Assembly: GCA_937995745.1 (NCBI GenBank)
Contig: CALKIU010000131.1
Location: 1-64,000, forward strand
DNA from: an uncultured Bacillaceae bacterium
GTDB lineage: Bacteria > Bacillota > Bacilli > Bacillales > Cytobacillaceae
Direction: 5' to 3'
Length of the DNA: 64,000 nt
The notes beneath the pieces are model-generated. The model saw only the letters and a list, made by a program, of their open reading frames with translations, was not told the DNA's origin and made no database searches. This document shows positions 35,515 through 44,739 of this stretch, one piece after another. The stretch's first letter is position 1, and each line of letters begins with the position of its first letter. The position numbers were made by a program, and so were the translations under genes.

Positions 35515-36498
35515 TTAAAATTCAGCGAGATCCCGGATCGCTTTTTCGATTTTATCCGCACTCATCATAAAATATTTTTCCATCGGCGGCGCAAACGGCA
35601 TTGCCGGCACATCGGGACCGGCCAAGCGCCAAATCGGAGCATCGAGTTCAAACAAGCCATGCTCGGCTATAACCGCTGCCACTTCACTCATGACGCTGCC
35701 TTCCTTATTATCCTCAGTCACCAGCAGCACTTTGCCCGTTTTCGCAGCCGCATCCACCACCGCTTTTTTGTCAAGAGGGTAAACGGTCCGCAAATCTAAC
35801 AAATGGACGGAAATCCCGTCTTTTTCCACTCTTTTTGCCGCTTCGAGAGCCAGGTGGACGCACAATCCGTATGTGATCACCGTAACGTCCTCCCCCTCCC
35901 GTTTTACATCCGCTTTCCCGATCGGCAGGATGTAGTCATCATCCGGCACTTCCCCTTTAATGAGGCGGTATGCTTTTTTATGCTCAAAAAAGAGGACGGG
36001 ATCTTCATCGCGTATCGCCGCTTTTAACAATCCTTTGACATCGTAAGGGGTGGACGGCATGACAATTTTTAAACCGGGCTGATTGGCGAAAACAGCCTCC
36101 ACCGACTGGGAATGATAAAGGGCGCCGTGGACGCCTCCGCCGTACGGGGCGCGGATCACGACCGGACAAGTCCAGTCATTATTGGAACGGTACCGTATCC
36201 GGGCCGCTTCTGACAAGATTTGGTTAACCGCCGGAAAAATAAAATCGGCAAATTGCATCTCGGCGACCGGCCTCATTCCATACAGGGCCGCTCCGATGGC
36301 CACGCCGGCAATCGCCGATTCCGCCAAAGGGGCGTCAATGACACGGTCTTCACCGAATGTTTCGTAAAGCCCTTCCGTCGCTTTGAATACTCCGCCTTTC
36401 CTGCCCACATCCTCCCCGAGAACGAATACCCTCGGGTCCCGTTCCATTTCCTCCCGGATGGCCATTTTGACTGCTTCAATATAAGAAATAACCGCCAT
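35515..36498 (-). CDS. bkdAB: branched-chain alpha-keto acid dehydrogenase E1 beta
   Basis: A 327-residue E1 beta subunit. Characteristic segments are GEDVGRKGGVFKAT (near residue 28), APLAESAIAGVAIGAA, RAPYGGGVHGALYHSQS near 118 and the TVYPLDKKAVVDAAAKTGKV region. Together with BkdAA it decarboxylates the keto acids of valine, leucine and isoleucine using thiamine diphosphate. The start at 36498 (MAVISYIEAVK) follows GGAGGGAAGGA and overlaps the end of bkdAA by 23 bases, so the two E1 subunits are coupled. Confidence 0.95.
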   Translation of the reverse strand: MAVISYIEAVKMAIREEMERDPRVFVLGEDVGRKGGVFKATEGLYETFGEDRVIDAPLAESAIAGVAIGAALYGMRPVAEMQFADFIFPAVNQILSEAARIRYRSNNDWTCPVVIRAPYGGGVHGALYHSQSVEAVFANQPGLKIVMPSTPYDVKGLLKAAIRDEDPVLFFEHKKAYRLIKGEVPDDDYILPIGKADVKREGEDVTVITYGLCVHLALEAAKRVEKDGISVHLLDLRTVYPLDKKAVVDAAAKTGKVLLVTEDNKEGSVMSEVAAVIAEHGLFELDAPIWRLAGPDVPAMPFAPPMEKYFMMSADKIEKAIRDLAEF

Positions 36499-37510
36499 TC
36501 GTCCTTCCCTCCGTCCGTTTTTCACCATAAACGTGTTTTAGCGCGTCTTCCGGTTTGGCATAAGGGGCCTTGTCCGCATATTCGGCAGCTTCGTCGACGG
36601 TTTTGCTCACTCTGGCCGAAATCTCTCGGTCCGTAAATTCATCGAGGACGCCCGCCTCCATTAAATATGAGCGAAAAGAAATAATCGGATCTTTGCCCCG
36701 CGCCTCTTCAATTTCCTCGCGGGTCCGATACTTTCTGTCATCATCATCGGAAGAATGGGCTGTCATCCGGTAAACTGCCGCCTCAATCAGTGTAGGGCCT
36801 TCTCCCCTGCGGGCCCGTTCTGCCGCCCGGCGGACAACCTCGTAGACGGCAAGGGGATCCGTTCCATCGACAGTCACTCCCGGGATGCCGTACGCTGCCG
36901 CCCGGTCGGATAATTTCCCGCATGCATACTGCTTCGTTGCCGGTACGGAGATGGCATATCTGTTATTTTCCACCATCACGATTACCGGCAATTTATGAAC
37001 GGACGCGAAGTTTAGACCTTCGTGAAAATCCCCTTGATTGGTGGAACCGTCCCCCAATGTGACGAAAGCAACAATGTCTTTCCCTTCCATTTTTGCAGCC
37101 AACGCGATGCCGGCGGCATGGGGAATTTGCGTGGCAACGGGAGAAGAACCGGTTACGATGCGGTTCTTTCTTTGGCTGAAATGGCCGGGCATTTGCCTGC
37201 CTCCCGAATTCGGGTCTTCTCCTTTCGCATAGGCGGAAAGCATCAGATCTTGTACCGTCATCCCGAAAGAAAGAACGACCCCGGTATCACGATAGTAAGG
37301 AAGCACATAGTCCTTTTTCCGGTCTAAAGCATAGGCGGCGCCGACTTGCGCGCCTTCATGCCCCTGACAGGAGATGACAAAAGGGATTTTTCCGGCCCGG
37401 TTCAAAAGCCACATCCGTTCATCAATTTTCCTTGCTGTCAACATTGTTTCGTACATTTCCAATACTTTTTCATTTGATAATCCCAATTGCTCATGTTGGC
37501 TTTTTATCAT
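36476..37510 (-). CDS. bkdAA: branched-chain alpha-keto acid dehydrogenase E1 alpha
   Basis: A 344-residue thiamine-diphosphate-binding E1 alpha subunit. The TPP motif runs from GDGSTNQGDFHEGLNFASV to VMVENN at about residues 152-182. The MTAHSSDDDDRKYR phosphorylation-loop region of branched-chain E1 alpha lies near 252-265. GGAGGTCG precedes the ATG. It follows lpdV by 37 bases and overlaps bkdAB. The branched-chain rather than pyruvate assignment rests on the operon with leucine dehydrogenase and on the sequence type. Confidence 0.95.
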   Translation of the reverse strand: MIKSQHEQLGLSNEKVLEMYETMLTARKIDERMWLLNRAGKIPFVISCQGHEGAQVGAAYALDRKKDYVLPYYRDTGVVLSFGMTVQDLMLSAYAKGEDPNSGGRQMPGHFSQRKNRIVTGSSPVATQIPHAAGIALAAKMEGKDIVAFVTLGDGSTNQGDFHEGLNFASVHKLPVIVMVENNRYAISVPATKQYACGKLSDRAAAYGIPGVTVDGTDPLAVYEVVRRAAERARRGEGPTLIEAAVYRMTAHSSDDDDRKYRTREEIEEARGKDPIISFRSYLMEAGVLDEFTDREISARVSKTVDEAAEYADKAPYAKPEDALKHVYGEKRTEGRTNGGYFLY

Positions 37511-37547
37511 TCAAACGACCTCCAGATCCCGCAGAAATATTTTTGAC

Positions 37548-38969
37548 TTATGTGTGGACGGCATTTCCATCAACATCAAGCGCTGCCTCCATCAAAGCTT
37601 CGGACAACGCCGGGTGCGGGTGGGGAGTCCTCCCCAATTCCCATGGCGTTGCATCAAGGAATTTGGCAAGACCCGCCTCCGAGATCATTTCCGTCGCCTG
37701 GGGACCTACGATATGTATGCCCAAAAGATCATTCGTTTCCCCGTCGGCGACCACTTTAACAAAGCCGTCCGTTTCTCCGAAAACGAGGGCCTTTCCGTTC
37801 GCAGCCAACGGGAATTTACCCGTCTTCACGGAATATCCTTTTTGCCGGGCTTGTACTTCTGTCAGTCCGATGCTTGCCGCTTCCGGCCGGCTATATATAC
37901 ATCTCGGAATGAGAGTGTAATCGATCGGCCGAGGATTTTTCCCGGCAAGATGCTCAACAGCCGTTATTCCTTCCCAAAAAGCGGCATGGGCCAGCTGCAT
38001 GCCGCCGATGCAATCGCCAACCGCATATATATGGGGTTCGTTCGTTTGCATAAATTCATTCGTTACAATAAAGCCGTTTTCCACTTGTATTTCCGTATTT
38101 TCCAAACCGATTCCGGCTGTGTTTCCTTTTCGTCCTACGGCCAAGAGGAGCCGTTCGGCGGCAAAAGTCCTCATTTTTCCGCCAATATCTGCCCCAATCG
38201 TGATGGCCGTCCCCTTTTTTAATGACTCGGGGCGAATGCCGGCTCCGGTGAAAATGTGAATTCCCCTCTTTTTCATCAATTTCCCGATTTCTGTGGAAAG
38301 GGCATGGTCTTCCCTGCTTATCAATCTTTCATCTTTTTCAAGGATGGTTACTTGGACGTCAAAATCAGACAGCAGAGAAGCCCATTCCAGCCCGATCACC
38401 CCGCCGCCGGCAATAATGACCGACTGTGGCAATGTTTCCATTTCCAACGCATCGTCCGATGTCAAAATGTGCACTCCGTCCGGTTCCAGCCCGGGAATCA
38501 TGCGGGGGCTCGAACCTGTGGAAATGATGAGATATTTTGCGGAAAGTATTTCCTCCCCGGTTCCATCCTCCGTTTCCACAGAAACCTTCGCCGGCCATGG
38601 AGAAATAGAGGAAGACTCCACTATGCGGCCGACGCCGTAATAAACATCGATGTCTCTTTTTTTTAACAGCTGCAAAACGCCCAGATACAACCGGTCCACA
38701 ATCTTCCTTTTTCTTTCCTGAACGATTTTAAAATCAAGCACCGGTTTTTCCGTGATAACCCCGAACGTTTTTCCCGCTTTTGTTTGCGCATACACCTCGG
38801 CACTCCTGAGGAGAGCTTTTACGGGAATACAGCCTTTATGGAGACAAGTTCCCCCCGGTTTGTCCTTTTCAATCACCGCCGTTTTCAAACCGAGCTGCGA
38901 CGCTCGGACTGCGGCCACATAGCCTCCCGGACCGCCGCCCAAAATGAGAAGATCGTACTGTTTTGCCAA
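37548..38969 (-). CDS. lpdV: dihydrolipoyl dehydrogenase LpdV (E3)
   Basis: A 473-residue flavoprotein that reoxidises the lipoyl group of BkdB with NAD+. It shows the FAD motif LLILGGGPGGYVAA, the redox disulfide GGTCLHKGCIP (near residue 40), the NAD motif IIAGGGVIGLEW near 180, and the C-terminal HPHPALSE with the active-site His. The start is TTG at 38969, seven bases after AAAGGAGG; this equals the B. subtilis N-terminus. A longer frame overlaps leuDH but is not conserved. Confidence 0.94.
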   Translation of the reverse strand: MAKQYDLLILGGGPGGYVAAVRASQLGLKTAVIEKDKPGGTCLHKGCIPVKALLRSAEVYAQTKAGKTFGVITEKPVLDFKIVQERKRKIVDRLYLGVLQLLKKRDIDVYYGVGRIVESSSISPWPAKVSVETEDGTGEEILSAKYLIISTGSSPRMIPGLEPDGVHILTSDDALEMETLPQSVIIAGGGVIGLEWASLLSDFDVQVTILEKDERLISREDHALSTEIGKLMKKRGIHIFTGAGIRPESLKKGTAITIGADIGGKMRTFAAERLLLAVGRKGNTAGIGLENTEIQVENGFIVTNEFMQTNEPHIYAVGDCIGGMQLAHAAFWEGITAVEHLAGKNPRPIDYTLIPRCIYSRPEAASIGLTEVQARQKGYSVKTGKFPLAANGKALVFGETDGFVKVVADGETNDLLGIHIVGPQATEMISEAGLAKFLDATPWELGRTPHPHPALSEALMEAALDVDGNAVHT

Positions 38970-39000
38970 GTCCTCTCCTCCTTTCACACAGTCCGCTGTT

Positions 39001-40110
39001 TCAACTTCTGTTTCGGAAGCGGCGGATCGCACTGTGCCGTTCATTCAGCAAAAATTGCTTTCTTGATTGCCTCAATTTAGCAATCCGTTCCTCGGCCAAT
39101 TTGTCGGCGGCGACGTAAGTAGGGATGTTTTCTGCCTTGGAAATGCCGAGCAATTTTTCAATGCTGTCATATATCTTTTCCACTTTTTTCAGCGCCCGTT
39201 CCCGGTTATAACCGTTTAACTCTTCCGCCACATTGATGACTCCGCCGGCATTAATGACATAATCCGGGACGTAAAGAATCCCGATTTCATGCAGGCGGTC
39301 GCCGTGGCGGGGTTCTGCCAGCTGATTGTTGGCCGACCCGGCGATCACTTTTGCCTTCAAACGGGGAACGGTGTGATCATTGAGAATGCCTCCCAAAGCG
39401 CACGGAGCAAAAATATCGCATTTCACGTCGTAAATTTCATCCGGTTCCACTGCTTTTGCCTGAAATTCGTCCACAGCCCTTTTGACGGCATTTTTATTAA
39501 TATCCGCAACCACAAGCTCTGCTCCTTCTTTATGAAGATAACGGCAAAGATGGGTAGCGACATTGCCAACGCCTTGCACGGCGACAACCTTGCCCGCCAA
39601 ATTTTCGCTGCCGAACGCTTCCTTGGCCGCTGCTTTCATGCCCACATATACGCCGTAAGCGGTTACAGGGGATGGATCGCCCGACGAGCCGAAAGCGGGC
39701 GAAATGCCCGTCACATAATCGGTTTCTTCAAAAATGATTTCCATATCTTCCACCGTGGTGCCCACATCTTCTGCCGTAATATAGCGTCCGTTCAAGCTTT
39801 GCACAAAACGGCCGAAAACCCTGAGCATTTCCTCATTCTTATCCTTGGCCGGATCGCCGATAATCACCGATTTCCCTCCGCCAAAATTCAATCCGGCCGC
39901 GGCATTTTTGTATGTCATTCCCCGCGCCAGTCGCAAAGCATCGTTTACGGCGTCCTCCTCGGACTCATATGGCCACATCCTCGCCCCGCCCAATGCCGGG
40001 CCGAGGGTTGTATCATGAATGACGATGACGGCCTTTAAACCGGAACTCTTGTCCTGGCAAAAAATCATCTGTTCATAGTCGTCTTTTTCCATTTGCTTAA
40101 AAATATCCAT
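39001..40110 (-). CDS. bcd: leucine dehydrogenase
   Basis: A 369-residue NAD+-dependent enzyme that deaminates leucine, valine and isoleucine to their 2-oxo acids, the substrates of the Bkd complex. The catalytic glycine-rich Lys region [15 protein letters not shown] is near residue 75-89, [13 protein letters not shown] near 114, and the NAD motif [16 protein letters not shown] near 175. It is closely similar to B. subtilis Bcd (YqiT). It is the first gene of the operon bcd-lpdV-bkdAA-bkdAB-bkdB. In B. subtilis, ptb precedes it and buk follows; both are absent here. Confidence 0.96.
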   Translation of the reverse strand: MDIFKQMEKDDYEQMIFCQDKSSGLKAVIVIHDTTLGPALGGARMWPYESEEDAVNDALRLARGMTYKNAAAGLNFGGGKSVIIGDPAKDKNEEMLRVFGRFVQSLNGRYITAEDVGTTVEDMEIIFEETDYVTGISPAFGSSGDPSPVTAYGVYVGMKAAAKEAFGSENLAGKVVAVQGVGNVATHLCRYLHKEGAELVVADINKNAVKRAVDEFQAKAVEPDEIYDVKCDIFAPCALGGILNDHTVPRLKAKVIAGSANNQLAEPRHGDRLHEIGILYVPDYVINAGGVINVAEELNGYNRERALKKVEKIYDSIEKLLGISKAENIPTYVAADKLAEERIAKLRQSRKQFLLNERHSAIRRFRNRS

Positions 40111-40123
40111 GTTCTCTTCTCCT

Positions 40124-40138
40124 TTTTTTCTGAAAACT
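40124..40138. promoter_or_regulatory. CodY-box-like sequence before bcd
   Basis: TTTTTTCTGAAAACT matches the CodY consensus AATTTTCwGAAAATT at 12 of 15 positions and lies between the promoter and the start of bcd. CodY represses the bkd operon of B. subtilis, so the site is plausible but unproven. Confidence 0.4.
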
Positions 40139-40241
40139 CCCGTTATTAAGGATGGACAAAATCACCGTCTTTTCATAACCGGAAAAAAGATTTCGATGGA
40201 ACAAAATCTTTTTTCACGATGAATGAGAAAAGCCATTTCCT

Positions 40242-40270
40242 ATTAAAGAAATATGCTGTTTTCATTGCAA
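40242..40270 (-). promoter_or_regulatory. SigA promoter of the bcd-bkd operon
   Basis: Minus strand -35 TTGCAA (40265-40270), 17-base spacer, -10 TTTAAT (40242-40247). No -12/-24 SigL promoter (TGGCAC-N5-TTGCA) was found, in keeping with the missing bkdR activator. Confidence 0.55.
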
Positions 40271-40663
40271 CTATGAAAAACACATGCACTCCCCCGGAAA
40301 ACCGGCCATAGAAATTTTGGCCAAAATTCTGGATTACAATTATTTAATGGAAGGGAATGATTCTGAAGCCGTTTTCCCTCTTCCTTCTTTCCCGCGCTAT
40401 CATTTTGTATAGAGCGTACAAACAGCATTTTGGTGAACTGCAAATTTTCCCTTTTTGACGCAATTTCTGCAAAAAAATACACCCCTTGCAACCTTAAAGG
40501 AGTGCTTCCCATTCCGATGAAAAAAACCGTTTTAAAAATGGTTTACAAAAGGAAATTTATCGTATTTTTGTGAATTATTTGTTATATTTACTGTTAACAG
40601 CTTGAATTGCACAAATTTACCTTAATTTAAATTTATAAAAATTGTTTGAAAAGGATGGGCAAA
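40271..40663. other. intergenic region between bcd and yqzF
   Basis: Holds a perfect 16-bp palindrome AATTTTGGCCAAAATT (40313-40328) about 45 bases upstream of the bcd promoter, possibly an operator. On the plus strand AAAGGAGTG (40496-40504) precedes an 18- to 24-codon frame (MKKTVLKMVYKRKFIVFL, with GTG start possible) ending at TGA near 40572; I do not consider it proven. The yqzF promoter must also be here but was not identified. Confidence 0.4.
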
Positions 40664-40924
40664 ATGAAAAGACTGGTTGCTCTTGTCATTTTAATCATTC
40701 CCGGCATTTTAGCCGGTTACGGCTTTAAATTGCTCAGGGAAACATTTTTTGGCATTTTAAATTCTCCTTTTCCGTCGCTTCCGCTTCAATTGGCGGGCGG
40801 TTTGGCCGCTTTCACAGCCGGTGTTGGCTTTATCGGCGGATTCATTTTTCACCGGGACCGAAAAAGAAATAAAGTGCAGGCCCGTTTCAAACCGTCCGCA
40901 CGAACAAAGAAACAACACCATTAA
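40664..40924 (+). CDS. yqzF: YqzF family membrane protein (DUF2627)
   Basis: An 86-residue protein with two membrane segments (about residues 3-21, LVALVILIIPGILAGYGF, and 41-62) and a basic tail beginning FHRDRKRNKVQARF. The sequence matches B. subtilis YqzF/DUF2627, conserved near bkd and spo0A; function unknown. The ATG at 40664 is eight bases from AAAGGATG and gives the family N-terminus; an in-frame TTG at 40646 is less likely. It is alone on the plus strand, convergent with yqiK. Confidence 0.82.
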   Translation: MKRLVALVILIIPGILAGYGFKLLRETFFGILNSPFPSLPLQLAGGLAAFTAGVGFIGGFIFHRDRKRNKVQARFKPSARTKKQHH

Positions 40925-40929
40925 CGGAA

Positions 40930-40977
40930 ATTTTGCATCTGTTACCGCCGGCGTTTTCCAAGTCAGATGACAAAATA
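40930..40977. terminator. possible terminator between yqzF and yqiK
   Basis: ATTTTG-CATCTG and CAGATG-ACAAAAT form an interrupted inverted repeat in the 58-base gap between the convergent genes. The loop is long and T-runs are short, so this is tentative. Confidence 0.35.
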
Positions 40978-40982
40978 AACAA

Positions 40983-41717
40983 TTAACAAGTATGATATTG
41001 CTTTTTGATACGGGCCGCTTTTGCCGGTTCATCTGTAATAACCGCCGAACAACCGATTTTGAACAAACGGTGGAGTTCCTTCTCTTTATTGACTGTATAC
41101 GGTCTTACAGCGATGCCGTTTCCCATGGAAGCTTTGATAAGTTCATTTGTGGCAAAACGGTAGTGGGGATGAAATCCTTTGGCCCGGATGGACTTGGCGT
41201 AAATCCACGGCATAAACAAACCATCCTTGAACAGCGGGGCGATTTCTATTTCAGGGGCTAAACGGTAGTGGGTGATGATGCTGTAATGATTAAATGAAGA
41301 AACGATGATTCTTTCCTCCAACTGATATTTTCTGATTAAGGAAGCGACAATTTGTTCAATTCCTTGATAGGGGATTTTTTCGGTTTTCAATTCCACATTG
41401 CAGAGCAAATCGTTCGAGCCCAGCCATTCGAACACCTCTCTTAATGAAGGAATCGGTTCTTTCCGGACGGATCGATGATGGTACCAGGCTGCATCAAGAT
41501 TGCGCAACTGTTTAAAAGTAAAATCCTTTACATAACCTGTTCCGTCCGTCGTCCGATCCACTCTTTCATCATGAATAACCACCGGTTCACCATCTTTGGT
41601 AAGATGGACATCCAGTTCAATCCCGTCTGCCTGTTCTTTTTCCGCCTCAATAAAAGCCATCATCGTATTTTCCGGAAACGATGCGGAAAAGCCGCGATGG
41701 GCAAAGATCAAGGTCAT
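40983..41717 (-). CDS. yqiK: glycerophosphodiester phosphodiesterase YqiK
   Basis: A 244-residue GDPD-family TIM-barrel enzyme that hydrolyses glycerophosphodiesters to glycerol 3-phosphate and an alcohol. The N-terminal motif HRGFSASFPENT, then GIELDVHLTKDGEPVVIHDE (near residues 32-51) carry the metal-binding Glu/Asp and catalytic His. ELKTE near 109 provides another metal ligand. No signal peptide is seen, so it is cytoplasmic. The genomic place next to spo0A is conserved in Bacillus. It is convergent with yqzF. Confidence 0.9.
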   Translation of the reverse strand: MTLIFAHRGFSASFPENTMMAFIEAEKEQADGIELDVHLTKDGEPVVIHDERVDRTTDGTGYVKDFTFKQLRNLDAAWYHHRSVRKEPIPSLREVFEWLGSNDLLCNVELKTEKIPYQGIEQIVASLIRKYQLEERIIVSSFNHYSIITHYRLAPEIEIAPLFKDGLFMPWIYAKSIRAKGFHPHYRFATNELIKASMGNGIAVRPYTVNKEKELHRLFKIGCSAVITDEPAKAARIKKQYHTC

Positions 41718-41811
41718 GATTCCACTCTACCGTCCTTCCTTCCGTCCTCTTCTATTTATTTTATCTCCCCGGAGCAAAAACTTTACACAACTCGGAAAAA
41801 CAAAAATTCGT

Positions 41812-41848
41812 CCAAAAACAAAAGTGTTCCCGCTAACAGGAACACTTT
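41812..41848 (-). terminator. terminator of spo0A
   Basis: AAAGTGTTCC / GGAACACTTT (41821-41830 with 41839-41848), followed on the minus strand by TTTTGTTTTTG. About 115 bases behind the spo0A stop. Confidence 0.8.
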
Positions 41849-41963
41849 ATTCACAGGACTGACTATAACAAAAATAACCAACTATAAATGCAAAAATTTT
41901 TCAATCCTTTTCGCCAAATCGAGGCATCGCGGCATCCTCGTCACGCAGACCCGTCAAATCCCC

Positions 41964-42767
41964 TCAAGAAGCTTTATGTTCTAGACGAAGTTTATCCGCT
42001 ACCATGGCAATGAATTCTGAATTTGTCGGTTTGGCTTTGGACATGCTCACTGTATAACCGAACAAGTTTGAAATCGATTCGATATTGCCCCTGCTCCAAG
42101 CGACTTCGATCGCATGGCGGATGGCCCGTTCCACCCGGCTTGCCGTCGTATTGTACTTCTTGGCAATATCCGGATACAATACTTTTGTGATCGACCCGAG
42201 AAGTTCGATGTCTTTATAAACCATGGCAATGGCTTCCCGCAAATACAGGTATCCTTTGATATGGGCCGGAACACCGATTTCATGGATAATGCTTGTTATG
42301 CTGGCATCAAGGTTTTTCGGTTCGTTATTTTTCTCTTGCCTGCCTGCGGAAGACTTAACAAGCGATGTTGAGTTTCTGACAACAGAATTTGTTCTTCCGC
42401 TTACTTGGCGGATATGATTTCCCAAATTGTCCATGTCAAACGGCTTGAGCATAAAATAGGATGCTCCCAGTTCTACTGCCTTCTTTGTCACGTCCTCCTG
42501 GCCGAACGCGGTCAACATAATGACATTTGGCGGATTTTCTTTCTTCATTTCTTTTATTTTTTCCAAAACCGCCAAACCGTCAATATGCGGCATAATGATA
42601 TCAAGAATTAAAACGTCAGCCTCGATTTGGTCAAGCATTTTTAAACAGTCCTGTCCGTTATGGGCGACACCGGCAACCTCCATGTCTTCCTGTGATGAAA
42701 TATAATCCTCAAGCAATCCCACAAGTTCTCTATTGTCATCAACAATAAAAACTTTAATTTTTTTCAC
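41964..42767 (-). CDS. spo0A: sporulation master regulator Spo0A
   Basis: A 267-residue response regulator that commits the cell to sporulation. The receiver domain has the acidic pocket VDDNRELV, phospho-acceptor D56 (LILDIIMPH), T in MLTAFGQ and K in LKPFDM. The DNA-binding domain (from about residue 150) is almost identical to B. subtilis, including the recognition helix [20 protein letters not shown]. The start is GTG at 42767, eight bases after GGAGG, giving exactly the B. subtilis length. A SigH promoter with a 0A box lies about 100 bases upstream. Confidence 0.98.
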   Translation of the reverse strand: MKKIKVFIVDDNRELVGLLEDYISSQEDMEVAGVAHNGQDCLKMLDQIEADVLILDIIMPHIDGLAVLEKIKEMKKENPPNVIMLTAFGQEDVTKKAVELGASYFMLKPFDMDNLGNHIRQVSGRTNSVVRNSTSLVKSSAGRQEKNNEPKNLDASITSIIHEIGVPAHIKGYLYLREAIAMVYKDIELLGSITKVLYPDIAKKYNTTASRVERAIRHAIEVAWSRGNIESISNLFGYTVSMSKAKPTNSEFIAMVADKLRLEHKAS

Positions 42768-42858
42768 AACACGTTCCTCCCCCCGGTCCATTTTCGTCAG
42801 TGAATCACAAACCTTTTGTTATCCCTGCAAGACCTAAACAACAACAACCAATGATCAT

Positions 42859-42888
42859 TCATTCGACAATTAGGTAAAAAAATCCTTT
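42859..42888 (-). promoter_or_regulatory. SigH promoter of spo0A with overlapping 0A box
   Basis: Minus strand -35 AAAGGATTT (42880-42888), 12-base spacer, -10 GTCGAATGA (42859-42867), matching the SigH consensus RnAGGAwWW / RnnGAATww. A 0A box TTGTCGAA (42862-42869) overlaps the -10, so phosphorylated Spo0A should act on its own sporulation promoter at this point. Confidence 0.7.
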
Positions 42889-43057
42889 TTTATTTAAAAT
42901 TTTTATAAAATTTGCACTTATCCCACTTTTATTGACTTCAATTAAAATTTATCTTATTTTGTCAAGAGACTCAATCCCCTATTTGTATGATTTTTAATTT
43001 TTTTGAATGTTCTTCAAAATATTTGCACTTTTTACAGTTTATAGGATGGTATTCGGA

Positions 43058-43080
43058 CAAAAAGGCGGAAAAATCCGCCT
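43058..43080 (-). terminator. terminator of spoIVB
   Basis: GGCGGA, four-base loop, TCCGCC (43064-43079), followed by TTTTTG on the minus strand, nine bases after the spoIVB stop. Confidence 0.8.
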
Positions 43081-43088
43081 CTTACTCG

Positions 43089-44402
43089 TTAACTTGCCTT
43101 TTCGGCTTTTTCCTTATTGCGGGAGTTGCCGTAAATGTCAATTCCGGCTTCATTCAACATCCATTCGATATGGACCCCATATCCGGAAGTCGGATCATTT
43201 ACAAACACATGGGTGACGGCTCCGACGAGTTTCCCGTCTTGAATGATCGGACTTCCGCTCATTCCTTGAACAATGCCGCCGGTTTTTTCAATTAATTCCT
43301 TATCCGTTACTTTTATAACCATTCCCTTCGTTGCCGGAAACTTTTGCGGGATTGTGCTGACTATTTCAATATCAAATTTTTTTACATCATCATCATCGAC
43401 AACAGTTAAAATTTGCGCGGGTCCCTCTTTTACTTGGTGGGCCAAAGCAACCGGCAGCGGCTTGTCCATGATGCCGTTTTTAAGTTCTTTGGTTAGTTTT
43501 CCGAATATTCCGAAAGGACTGTTTCTTTGAATATCACCAATAATCTCTTTATCCGCAGAAAACCGAGCCAGTTTTTCACCCGGTTCCCCGTTGCTGCCTT
43601 TTTCAATGGATGTGACAGTTGAACGGACAATTTGCCCGTCTTCGATAACAACCGGCTGTCTCGTGTCTATATCCGAAATCACATGTCCCAAAGCGCCGTA
43701 TTTTTTGCTGGCCGGATCGTAAAACGTCAACGTTCCGATTCCCGCTGCGGAGTCACGGATATATAGCCCCAGTTTAAAGCCATCTCCGTTTTTATCTTCC
43801 AAAGGCTTAAGTTTTGTCTCGATTTTTTTGTTATCGCGGAAAATTTCAAGCGTTAAAGGCTCGCCGTTTTCCCCCGCTTTCTGCACAAACTTGGCCACAT
43901 CGGAAAGGGATTTTATTTTTTTGCCGTTGATTTTTGTAATGATGTCACCAACTTTGATTCCCGCCTGTTCACCAGGGGACAGTTTGCCTTCAACCGATTG
44001 AACTTGGTGGTGGCCAACGACAAGAACGCCAAGCGTATTCAATTTGACGCCGATCGATTGCCCTCCGGGTACGACTTTAAAATCTTTCAGAACATTTACA
44101 TCGACCTTTTTAATGGGAAAGCCGGCAAATTCAAGAAACATTTCGTCTTTTCCAAAATGCTTGCCGCGTAAAGCAACAATCGCCTTATCCCTGTCATCCA
44201 ATTCGCTGCTGCCACGGCCGGACAATTTTGCGGAAACATGTGCGGCCTTGTTTATTTTAAAATCCTGTCCTTCAAACAGGGTGATTTCCTTGGGAATTGC
44301 CAAAAATTCTCTAAAGGGGGTGTAAAATCCAACTGCTACCAATAACGCAAGGAGAATTCCACCAATGATCTTTCTCAGAATTTCCCGCTTCACATTTTTC
44401 AC
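43089..44402 (-). CDS. spoIVB: SpoIVB peptidase
   Basis: A 437-residue serine peptidase (family S55) made in the forespore and secreted into the intermembrane space, where it triggers SpoIVFB-dependent pro-SigK processing. An N-terminal membrane segment spans about residues 10-28, a PDZ domain about 120-200, then the protease domain with H240 (GALGHVISD) and S384 (GMSGSP). The conserved end AGIDIYG is present. The start is GTG; 44402 is only one base from AGGAG, so GTG 44393 (ten bases away) may be the real one. It is transcribed with its own terminator before spo0A. Confidence 0.95.
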   Translation of the reverse strand: MKNVKREILRKIIGGILLALLVAVGFYTPFREFLAIPKEITLFEGQDFKINKAAHVSAKLSGRGSSELDDRDKAIVALRGKHFGKDEMFLEFAGFPIKKVDVNVLKDFKVVPGGQSIGVKLNTLGVLVVGHHQVQSVEGKLSPGEQAGIKVGDIITKINGKKIKSLSDVAKFVQKAGENGEPLTLEIFRDNKKIETKLKPLEDKNGDGFKLGLYIRDSAAGIGTLTFYDPASKKYGALGHVISDIDTRQPVVIEDGQIVRSTVTSIEKGSNGEPGEKLARFSADKEIIGDIQRNSPFGIFGKLTKELKNGIMDKPLPVALAHQVKEGPAQILTVVDDDDVKKFDIEIVSTIPQKFPATKGMVIKVTDKELIEKTGGIVQGMSGSPIIQDGKLVGAVTHVFVNDPTSGYGVHIEWMLNEAGIDIYGNSRNKEKAEKAS

Positions 44403-44705
44403 TCTCCTCGCTTCTCATCCCGCTGATGTGCTCTTTATACAACATGCAACCGCTTCACAACCGGGTAGCCGCGTGAAACGTGAAAACATCAGCGAAAAAG
44501 AATAAAATCCTGTGCTGATGGATAATTTACTTTACGGCTACATCTATAATTTTGCCTCGATAAAACACATTTATAACATGAACGGTTTCCAGCACAGGAG
44601 TAATTTTCAACGTCCGCTTGCGCATTTTTGCGGATGGTTTGCCAAAAGGGCGCAATGATCATTATTGTTCCTCTGACTTTTGCATTTATTTGCCGGAAAC
44701 GATTT
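44403..44705. other. intergenic region between recN and spoIVB
   Basis: Contains a 10-bp inverted repeat TCCTGTGCTG (44508-44517) and CAGCACAGGA (44590-44599) separated by 72 bases. The spoIVB promoter must lie between it and the gene, but I could not place a SigF or SigG promoter convincingly. No open frame is supported. Confidence 0.35.
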
Positions 44706-44739
44706 GCGGCAAAAAAAAAGCCATCCGCTCAGGACAGCT
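44706..44739 (-). terminator. terminator of recN
   Basis: AGCCATCC / GGACAGCT stem (44719-44726 with 44732-44739, two G-U pairs) followed on the minus strand by nine T residues. The stem overlaps the recN stop codon. Confidence 0.7.

Noticed and set aside
37374..38222. Plus-strand open frame of 282 codons
   Set aside because: Antisense to bkdAA and lpdV, both strongly conserved; no start signal.
40111..40645. SigL (-12/-24) promoter for the bkd operon
   Set aside because: TTGCAA occurs but no TGGCAC element at the required distance; the same TTGCAA serves better as a SigA -35.
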